Assembly: GCA_024655865.1 (NCBI GenBank)
Contig: JANLFM010000024.1
Span: 4,130-22,590, forward strand
DNA from: Caldisericota bacterium
GTDB taxonomy: Bacteria; Caldisericota; JANLFM01
DNA length: 18,461 nt
Direction: 5' to 3'
The position numbers and the translations under genes are program-made. Below the pieces are notes generated by a model. The model was not told the origin of the DNA. It was given only the letters and a program-made list of their open reading frames with translations, and made no database searches. This document shows positions 12,944 to 18,461 of the stretch, piece after piece. Within the stretch, counting starts at the first letter, position 1, and each line of letters opens with the position of its first letter.

Positions 12944-13526
12944 CTTCTTCCTCCATTTCCAGGCCACAACTCTTCAACCTCTCCTTGAGGTACCTGAGGG
13001 AATTGATCATGATCTCCCTCACTTTGCGACGGCTACAGCCTAAAAAACGAGCGGTTTTTTCCTCAGAAAAGCGGCAGGTGAAGCGGAGATACAATAAAGT
13101 CTGCGCCAATTGCGGAAGTTCCCTGACATACTCTCCCAGCCGCTCCAGCACTTCATCTAAAATCAGACGGTCTACAAATTCCTCGGGTTCAGAGATTTCC
13201 TTAGAGTCAATGTTGAACCCCGGATTCCCTTCTTCCAGGAGGACGTATGTGCGATCCTTTAAGGACCGCAATTGGTCTATAAAAATATTGCGCAGGGTAT
13301 TGCGCAGATAGGAAAAAACCTGTTTTCCTTCTTTCATTCGAAGAACCTCTACATGGGGAATAATGCGACGAAAGGTTTCCTGGACCAAATCCTCTGCCTC
13401 CTCTTTATTGGCTGAGATGTAAAGAGCATAACGGTAGAGTGCAGGACGGTAAAGGGAGTACAGTTCCTTTAACCTGGCCAGGCTTTCCCTCTTATCCTGT
13501 TTGTTCTCTTTTGAATCCTGAGGCAT
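12933..13526 (-). CDS. ECF-type RNA polymerase sigma factor
   Basis: A 197-residue sigma-70 family protein of the extracytoplasmic-function group. It has region 2 (about 21-90), with the core motif AEDLVQETFRR (44-54) and the DNA-contacting FSYLRNTLRNIFIDQLR. An acidic linker follows, then region 4 (about 125-183) with the helix-turn-helix FSEEKTARFLGCSRRKVREIMINSL. The start is uncertain. I prefer ATG 13526, with GGGAAG just upstream, over ATG 13565 or GTG 13604, since those only add a non-conserved tail. The anti-sigma-like gene overlaps its 3' end, and the exported-protein gene upstream ends 109 nt before it. It probably recognises the NGNACR-N16-CGT(A/C) promoters in this window, including the one heading its own operon. 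Confidence 0.9.
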   Translation of the reverse strand: MPQDSKENKQDKRESLARLKELYSLYRPALYRYALYISANKEEAEDLVQETFRRIIPHVEVLRMKEGKQVFSYLRNTLRNIFIDQLRSLKDRTYVLLEEGNPGFNIDSKEISEPEEFVDRLILDEVLERLGEYVRELPQLAQTLLYLRFTCRFSEEKTARFLGCSRRKVREIMINSLRYLKERLKSCGLEMEEEDVF

Positions 13527-13543
13527 CTTCCCACTTTGAATCT

Positions 13544-13560
13544 GGCGGTGTCCTCCCGCC
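13544..13560 (-). promoter_or_regulatory. small hairpin upstream of sigma gene
   Basis: GGCGG and CCGCC flank a 7-nt loop between the exported-protein gene and the preferred sigma start. It may modulate sigma translation relative to the first gene. Weak evidence. Confidence 0.25.
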
Positions 13561-13635
13561 TTCATCAATGATAGGCCTGATTCGCTTTCGTGGCAAAGCC
13601 TCACCGCCGATCTGCCGGGGAAGTTGGGTTTTCCC

Positions 13636-14370
13636 TCACTGGAAGAAAAGGGTAACTGTGCCGCTGTAGTTGACAGTCTGGTCGTTGAGCGGTGAAGGGT
13701 TGTAAATCATAATCTCAAAGGATCGCGAAGGCTCAAGAGAGAAACCAGCTGTTCCTGAGCCATTGGAAAGCCTGGAATAGTAGAAGTTCGGTGAGTCCAG
13801 ATATTTGAAACCCACGTCGAGCACCTGATTTGAGGGAGTCCAATTCATGGAGATCGTGAGATAGATATAGCCAGAATAGGGACCGTAAGCAGCAATGTAA
13901 TTAAGCGCTAAAGAGCCCGAGATAGGAAAAGAAGTTTGCCAGACCTGGGGCTCAACGGCAGCCGGACTGTATTTTACGACCTTGATTTCCAGGGCTCCCT
14001 CGGGCGTGCGAGGAGATGATTCCCAGTCCAGAGTTTCCACGCCCAAAATAGCTACAGTGGGGCGCCGCAGGGGAGAGTTCGCTTTCTCCTCGAAATGAGC
14101 AAGGTCCACGAACTCCGAAATCCGAATGCTGGAAAGAGAAGCGGTCTCCTCTTCCAAGGAGACAGCATGCACGACCTCCATGGGGATCAGTTCCTGACCA
14201 TCAGGAGTGATCAACTTTCCGTCCTGAGGTTTGACTTCTATGGTCACTCCTGGATTTGTCGAGCCGGGAATCACCACTGCTTTCGCGGCGCTGGAACCAG
14301 GCAAAATAGAACTGAGGCCCAGGCTCAAGAGCAAGACCAATGCAAGCGCTAACAACTTTCTTATGCGCAT
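13636..14370 (-). CDS. exported beta-rich protein, first gene of the sigma operon
   Basis: A 244-residue protein with a Sec signal peptide (MRIRK, hydrophobic core 6-24, cleavage near SSAA-KA). A middle region holds ITPDGQELIPMEVVHAVSLEEE. The C-terminal domain (about 140-244) is a run of Tyr/Ser-rich strands (LALNYIAAYGPYSGYIYLTISMNW...) that looks like a jelly-roll or immunoglobulin-like sandwich. I recognise no family. The start at 14370 is supported by AGGAGGG 8-9 nt upstream and by the signal peptide; a longer frame to 14493 has neither. It is followed by the ECF sigma and anti-sigma-like genes in the same direction and is headed by an ECF-type promoter. It is probably a regulon member and may also feed back on the sensor. 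Confidence 0.75.
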   Translation of the reverse strand: MRIRKLLALALVLLLSLGLSSILPGSSAAKAVVIPGSTNPGVTIEVKPQDGKLITPDGQELIPMEVVHAVSLEEETASLSSIRISEFVDLAHFEEKANSPLRRPTVAILGVETLDWESSPRTPEGALEIKVVKYSPAAVEPQVWQTSFPISGSLALNYIAAYGPYSGYIYLTISMNWTPSNQVLDVGFKYLDSPNFYYSRLSNGSGTAGFSLEPSRSFEIMIYNPSPLNDQTVNYSGTVTLFFQ

Positions 14371-14409
14371 TATGCTTTCCCTCCTTCCTCTTGAACTTCC
14401 ATTCATATA

Positions 14410-14435
14410 TACGTAAAAGGAGGGAATTCCGTCCG
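14410..14435 (-). promoter_or_regulatory. ECF-type promoter (CGGACG-N16-CGTA)
   Basis: On the minus strand CGGACG (14435-14430), 16 nt, CGTA (14413-14410), then TATATG. The -10 side (TTTTACGTATATAT) closely matches the one at 3221-3234 (TTTTGCGTATATAT). It heads the operon containing the sigma gene, as expected for ECF autoregulation. Confidence 0.5.
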
Positions 14436-14507
14436 CGCATTTCGACTTGCCCGGAGGCCGCCTTCCTGATAAGGTTTTACTTTGAAACTGCAAACTGGAG
14501 GGTTTTT

Positions 14508-15962
14508 ATGGATAGACTTTTAGAGCTTACGGAACTTTTAGAAAAACAGGTCGTTATCCTTGAGGGTGAAAGAGCGAACCAGTATTCCGGGTTCTCATAT
14601 TCCGAAGAGTCGATGGATAAGGCTTCCCGTGAAATCGAGAAAATATCGAACCAGATTCTTGCGGAATTTCCTCCAGAGAGCCAGCCCTCTTCCCTGTTCT
14701 TCGCCCTGATCACTATGGCCAACCAATCCCGCTACACGGAACTGGAAAACGAGATCTATCGCCTGAGAAACGAAGCGGTGAAAGTAGAAATTGACGGCGA
14801 GACCGTGAATTTGAGCAACTGGCGCCGCTTCAACGCCCAGCACCTCCTCGATAAAGAAAAGAGGAAGAGAGCCTTCGACGGTTTGATGGAGAAAGCCCGC
14901 GCTCTCACCCCAATTCTGGACGAGCGCTTCGCCCTCTCAAGAAAACTCTTCGCCGCATACAACCTTGACCCCCTGAAGACCTACATTGTGGAAGAAAGGC
15001 TCAGCCTGCTCAAGCTCAAGGAGCTCGTGGAGGGATTGGCGCTCAAGGCCAAACCCCTCTTTCTGGAGTTGGGCGACCGATACGCCCGGGAAATCCTGGG
15101 GAAGCCCTTAGAATACTACGACGATATGTACGTCTTCCGCAGCTTCATCTTTGAGCCCGTGGATCCATACTTCAAATTCAACTTCGAGGAAAAGCTCCTT
15201 CCCATTTACCACCGCCTGGGGTTCCAGACCGAGAGAATCCTGATCGACGGAGAAGCCCGCCCGGGAAAGCATGCTTCCCCCGTATGCTTTGCCGTTCAGG
15301 TGCCCTCGGACGTGCGTGTCCTCTACCAGCCCACTAGCCCGGTCTCCGATTACATGAGCTTCTCCCACGAGATGGGCCACGCCCTGCACTTCTCCCACAT
15401 CGACCAGAACAGGCCCTTCTGGGACAGGTACCTGATCGCTAACGGGATCGCTGAAGTCTTCTCCACTCTCTTTGAAAGCCTTTCCATAACGCCTGAATTC
15501 CTTGTCGAGGAAATCGGCGTCCAGAGGGATGTAGCCTTAGAGCTTTACCGCCGCAACCAGTTCATGCAGCTCTACTTCCTGGTCTTCTACGGCGTGAACT
15601 CCATGCTCAAGATCAAGTTCTGGGAAGAGAGACTCACCATGGAGCGGGCGGATCAGGTCTATGCGGAATACGCCGAGAAATACATGGGCCTTCCCCTTCC
15701 GGGAATTTACTGGGAGACTCACCACGTGGCCTCAATGTTCGATATGTACACCCCCTCCTACCTTCTAGCCCAGATCCGCATGGAGGAAATGGTGCTCAAG
15801 TTAGAGGAGCAGTTCGGGAAAAAGTGGTGGAAAAATTCCACATCTGGTGCCTACATCAAAGGACACATCTTACCCGGAGGAGCGATTGACCTGGAGAGCT
15901 TCTCCCAGTTGAACGAAGGTCCTTTCTGGAGGAAAATCGTTACCCCTCCTGAAGAACTTTAA
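14508..15962 (+). CDS. M3-family metallopeptidase (oligoendopeptidase-like)
   Basis: A 484-residue cytoplasmic zinc peptidase that cleaves short peptides. The zinc site is H287EMGH291 (SHEMGHALHF) with the third ligand E316 25 residues later (GIAEVF), the thimet/PepF (M3) spacing. The N-terminal two thirds are helical, as in the closed-channel M3 fold, and a VASMFDMYTPSYLLAQI helix near the C-terminus is typical. It is somewhat shorter than PepF (about 600). The start at 14508 has GGAGGG 5 nt upstream and no signal peptide; the open frame extends upstream to 14340 but overlaps the divergent promoter region. An MFS transporter gene follows after 41 nt, probably in the same operon, so peptide or amino-acid handling is a plausible joint role. 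Confidence 0.92.
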   Translation: MDRLLELTELLEKQVVILEGERANQYSGFSYSEESMDKASREIEKISNQILAEFPPESQPSSLFFALITMANQSRYTELENEIYRLRNEAVKVEIDGETVNLSNWRRFNAQHLLDKEKRKRAFDGLMEKARALTPILDERFALSRKLFAAYNLDPLKTYIVEERLSLLKLKELVEGLALKAKPLFLELGDRYAREILGKPLEYYDDMYVFRSFIFEPVDPYFKFNFEEKLLPIYHRLGFQTERILIDGEARPGKHASPVCFAVQVPSDVRVLYQPTSPVSDYMSFSHEMGHALHFSHIDQNRPFWDRYLIANGIAEVFSTLFESLSITPEFLVEEIGVQRDVALELYRRNQFMQLYFLVFYGVNSMLKIKFWEERLTMERADQVYAEYAEKYMGLPLPGIYWETHHVASMFDMYTPSYLLAQIRMEEMVLKLEEQFGKKWWKNSTSGAYIKGHILPGGAIDLESFSQLNEGPFWRKIVTPPEEL

Positions 15963-16003
15963 GGAGCGTAAATTAAAAAACAGGCTGGCTGGATTTTAAG
16001 GAA

Positions 16004-17245
16004 ATGGCAGAGCGCCCGGAATACATAAGCACCGATTTGGGCAGGGATTCCCATAGAGAGGCCTGGCTCTTGGTGATCTCCCAGGGCCTTGTGGCCTGGC
16101 CCATAGGATTCCTGATGGTCGTTCTGCCCATCTATTTGAAAAAAGCGGGCATCGATCCCGTCTGGATCGGGAGCTTCTACACCATTTCCGGAATCTTCGC
16201 CAGCCTCTTCCTGCTCGTTCTGGGGCCCATCCTGGACAGGAAAAAGAAAAAGCCCTTTCTCCTTTTGGGCACCGCTTTGCCTCTTTTGAGCTTTCTGATG
16301 CTGGCCTTTTCCCGAAATCCCTGGGCAATCATTGTTTCCAGCGCCCTGGGCGGGATCGGGCTCTCTTCGGGAATTGCCGGAGCCTTTCAGGGGGCCACCT
16401 TCTCTCCCTTGCTCATGCTCAAAGCAGGGGTTAAAGGAAGCACCAAGTTTTTCAGCTACATGACCTCGGCCTGGCTCCTTTCCGCTACCGTGGGCTCCCT
16501 CCTGGGCGGGCTTCCCGACTACTTCCAGGGCTGGGGTTTGAGCTTCGATTACGCCTACCGCCTTTCCTTCTTCCTCTGCGCGCTCTTTACCCTCCTTGCG
16601 GCCCTTTTTCTTCTTCCCATCAGGGAGGATGAAGCGCACCTTTCCCCTGAGCGCACCAGGCTTTTTTCCCTAAAGGGCGAGGGCCAGAAGTTCATCTGGA
16701 AGTACGGGATCACCCAGGCCTTCATCGGTTTAGGGGCAGGATTTGTGGTCCAGCTTCTCTCCCTCTGGTTTTTCCTCAAGTTCGGCGTGGGAGAGGTTCA
16801 GATTGCCCCCTGGTTCGCTGCCGCTAACTTCGCAGCCATGATTGGCGCCTACTTGGTCCCGGGGATTGTGGATCGACGCGGGAAGCTTGTCACCGTGATT
16901 TCCACCCAGCTTCTGAGTGCCCTCTTTGTGGTTTTGATCATCGTCACCGGGAACTATCAACTGGCAGCACTTTTCTTTCTGATGCGCACCGTGCTCATCA
17001 ACATGTCCTGGCCCGCGCAGAACGCCTTTTTGATGTCTGTGGTCCCCGAGGAGTTGCGTTCCTCTGCGGCTGCGGTCTCCAACGCCTCCTTCGGCTTTTC
17101 CAGCGCTCTCTCTCCGCTCCTTGGAGGATGGCTGATGCAGACGGGGCACATTGATCTCCCCATCGCTTTGGGCGCCTTCTGTTTTTTCCTCTCCGGGTCC
17201 TTCTTCTGGCTGCTCTTCAAGAGGAAGGGAGTTCAGGAAGGGTAG
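16004..17245 (+). CDS. major facilitator superfamily transporter
   Basis: A 413-residue polytopic protein with about 12 hydrophobic segments in two halves, separated by a basic central loop (around 205-225, EDEAHLSPERTR). The loop between TM2 and TM3 reads GPILDRKKKKPFL, a form of MFS motif A (G-x3-D-R-x-K/R). Its substrate cannot be told from sequence. AAGG lies close to the ATG, so initiation may be weak or coupled to the upstream peptidase gene 41 nt away. It converges on the Nif3 gene, with only 25 nt between the stops. Confidence 0.85.
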   Translation: MAERPEYISTDLGRDSHREAWLLVISQGLVAWPIGFLMVVLPIYLKKAGIDPVWIGSFYTISGIFASLFLLVLGPILDRKKKKPFLLLGTALPLLSFLMLAFSRNPWAIIVSSALGGIGLSSGIAGAFQGATFSPLLMLKAGVKGSTKFFSYMTSAWLLSATVGSLLGGLPDYFQGWGLSFDYAYRLSFFLCALFTLLAALFLLPIREDEAHLSPERTRLFSLKGEGQKFIWKYGITQAFIGLGAGFVVQLLSLWFFLKFGVGEVQIAPWFAAANFAAMIGAYLVPGIVDRRGKLVTVISTQLLSALFVVLIIVTGNYQLAALFFLMRTVLINMSWPAQNAFLMSVVPEELRSSAAAVSNASFGFSSALSPLLGGWLMQTGHIDLPIALGAFCFFLSGSFFWLLFKRKGVQEG

Positions 17246-17246
17246 G

Positions 17247-17269
17247 GGGGAAGCGTTTCTTGCTTTCCC
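17247..17269. terminator. hairpin between convergent genes
   Basis: GGGAAGC pairs with GCTTTCCC (one bulged T) around a short loop, directly between the converging MFS and Nif3 stops. It may serve both strands. There is no strong T-run. Confidence 0.35.
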
Positions 17270-17270
17270 T

Positions 17271-18020
17271 TCAATAAGGGGAGGGAACGTCCAGGAAGGT
17301 GTGCTTCAGGGAGAACCTGGATGAAAGGAGCTCGCCTACTGCCTTGATCCCCACGGTTTCTGTGGCGTAGTGCCCGGCGAAGATGATGCTCTGGGAGGCG
17401 TCTTCCACCAAACGGAAGAGGGAAAGTCCCGTCCCTCCCGTAAGGAGAAGGTCATACTTCCCCAACCCCTCCTTCATGATCGAGCCGGCCTCCCCGGAGA
17501 CGATGGCCACGCTCCTGATCTCCTTCTTGCCGAAGCCCCAGACCTGTACTTTCTGATTCAGTTTATCCTCCAGGATTTTTTTGATTTCCTCGAGGGTTAA
17601 AGGCTGAGGAAGGACCCCCGCACACCCGATCTGAGTCCCTTTGTAGTAGCCGAAGGGTTCCACATTCTTTAGGTTGAGCATGCGGGAAAGGACGGCATTG
17701 TTTCCCACCTCGGGGTGAGCGTCCAGGGGAAGGTGACAGGCGTAGAGACCCATCCCGTTTTTGATCAGAGCCTCGATGCGGGAAAAGTCCACTCCCACAA
17801 GGGGGAAAGGCTTCCCCCAGAAAAGTCCGTGGTGCACTAAAAGAAGCTGGGTTCCCCATTCGCGTGCCCGCTCGAAGGTCTTGAAGCTTGCGTCTACAGC
17901 GGTGGCAATGCGCTCCACCTCCTCAGGCCCCTCCACCTGGAGCCCGTTCCAGGAATCGTCCTGGAAATCGCCCACCTTCAAATATTCATCCAGAAACTTG
18001 ACGATTTCCTTCAATTTCAT
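17271..18020 (-). CDS. Nif3-like dinuclear metal center protein
   Basis: A 249-residue protein of the Nif3/DUF34 family (formerly annotated as GTP cyclohydrolase I type 2). The fold hallmarks are SWNGLQVEG (23-31), H63-H64 (LLVHHGLFWG), the HLPLDAHPEVGNN block (96-108) and the C-terminal GH217YATE221TVG. His63/64, D100, H217 and E221 are the expected ligands for two metals. Near 192-200, where many members read TGE..H, this one reads TGGTGLS, so that pocket differs. The cellular role of the family is unsettled. AGGTGA stands well before the ATG. The upstream gene ends 21 nt earlier on the same strand, so they are probably co-transcribed. Confidence 0.92.
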   Translation of the reverse strand: MKLKEIVKFLDEYLKVGDFQDDSWNGLQVEGPEEVERIATAVDASFKTFERAREWGTQLLLVHHGLFWGKPFPLVGVDFSRIEALIKNGMGLYACHLPLDAHPEVGNNAVLSRMLNLKNVEPFGYYKGTQIGCAGVLPQPLTLEEIKKILEDKLNQKVQVWGFGKKEIRSVAIVSGEAGSIMKEGLGKYDLLLTGGTGLSLFRLVEDASQSIIFAGHYATETVGIKAVGELLSSRFSLKHTFLDVPSPY

Positions 18021-18041
18021 GCTCTCACCTCGTCTCTTTTT

Positions 18042-18461
18042 TTATGTTTTTCGTAACCAGAAGCGCCAGAGAGGATACCTTTCCTCCTGACCCTCGTTTT
18101 TGAAAGCGCCCGCTTCCAGAGAGAGGAAGGTTTCCGGAAGCATCAGGCGAGGGAATTGGCGCGTAGAGACGACGAGTCTTCCGTACTCCCCCCTTTTTGC
18201 CTGACTTAAAGGTTTGATCTCCTTCCTCGTGCGCCATTCGAAAAAACAAGTTCCCACAGGATGAAGCCCGGACTCTCTGGTCAACTGCAGGGCCAGGATC
18301 CCGAGGGGGGAACTGTAGAACTCCCTTACCTCCACCCGGGGGAGGATAGCCTGGGCCTGGAAGGCGAAGATCGTGGGGATCTCCGGGTAGCCCGTGAGGA
18401 AAAGGGTGCGAATCCTCAAGCGACGCACTTCCCGGCGCAGTTTACCTTTTAAGAAGCGCAG
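18042..18461 (-). CDS. unrecognised protein, 5' part outside the window
   Basis: The frame is open from the window edge to the stop at 18042, giving at least 139 residues. The N-terminus is missing. The visible part starts LRFLKGKLRREVRRLRIRTLF and continues with ...TGYPEIPTIFAFQAQAILPRVEVREFYSSPLG. It is Arg-rich but has a balanced hydrophobic pattern. It ends 21 nt before the Nif3 start on the same strand, which supports it as a real gene in that operon. In Firmicutes the tRNA methyltransferase TrmK often sits here, but I see no SAM-binding motif. Function is not assigned. Confidence 0.5.
   Translation of the reverse strand: MRFLKGKLRREVRRLRIRTLFLTGYPEIPTIFAFQAQAILPRVEVREFYSSPLGILALQLTRESGLHPVGTCFFEWRTRKEIKPLSQAKRGEYGRLVVSTRQFPRLMLPETFLSLEAGAFKNEGQEERYPLWRFWLRKT

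Noticed and set aside
12943-12967. Upstream ATG (12967) as start of the anti-sigma-like gene
   Set aside because: The ATG at 12943 has GGAGG at ideal distance and gives the usual short overlap with the sigma gene. The longer start has no ribosome binding site.
14340-14508. N-terminal extension of the M3 peptidase to 14340
   Set aside because: It overlaps the start and promoter of the divergent exported-protein gene, while the ATG at 14508 has a strong ribosome binding site.
15959-16639. 226-codon minus-strand frame opposite the MFS gene
   Set aside because: Antisense of a well-supported transporter. The Gly/Gln/Glu-rich product is an artefact of the complementary codons.

Overview
The window is bacterial chromosome of moderate base composition. 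It has strong GGAGG-type ribosome binding sites, short operons and several mobile-element relics. No rRNA, tRNA or CRISPR array was seen, and nothing fixes the taxon. Sec signal peptides, a two-component system and an ECF sigma factor point to an uncultured-type anaerobe or thermophile, possibly Firmicutes- or Chloroflexota-like; this is only a guess.

Layout: (1) 1-3750 encodes exported or membrane-anchored proteins of unknown function: a small exported protein, a Cys-containing exported protein co-transcribed with a SurA-N-like chaperone, and a divergent pair. (2) 4083-6611 holds a PrsW/CPBP-like intramembrane protease, a pRiA4b ORF-3-like protein and a PAP2 phosphatase. (3) 6817-9470 is a PepSY protein - OmpR-type response regulator - histidine kinase module. 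(4) 9434-9995 is a mobile-element graveyard with an IS110-like transposase remnant. (5) 10068-11526 encodes a ZnuB/ZnuC-type metal ABC transporter without a binding protein. (6) 11858-14370 is an operon of exported protein, ECF sigma factor and a membrane anti-sigma-like protein with a LolA/RseB-like outer domain. (7) 14508-17245 encodes an M3 oligopeptidase and an MFS transporter. (8) 17271-18461 encodes a Nif3-family protein and an unrecognised partial gene.

The most interesting signal is a shared promoter architecture. Five exported-protein transcription units (416, 1954, 3031, 3301 and 14370) each have an upstream element of the form NGNACR - exactly 16 nt - CGT(A/C). This closely resembles the TGAAAC-N16-CGTA/C promoters of SigW/SigM-type ECF sigma factors. 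One of the five units carries the ECF sigma gene itself, which suggests an autoregulated envelope regulon. It would comprise the sigma factor, a one-piece RseA+RseB-like anti-sigma/sensor, exported effectors, a SurA-like chaperone, and perhaps the PrsW-like protease (PrsW is the site-1 protease of the SigW anti-sigma factor in Bacillus).

Two of the five promoters lie in a near-identical ~105-bp duplicated leader. That leader also carries a 5'-UTR hairpin whose single stem difference between copies keeps pairing (G-U versus G-C).

The two-component module has its own signal: an array of TTTCATC boxes phased at 11 bp upstream of the PepSY gene. A repeat end has also been captured into the C-terminus of the histidine kinase.
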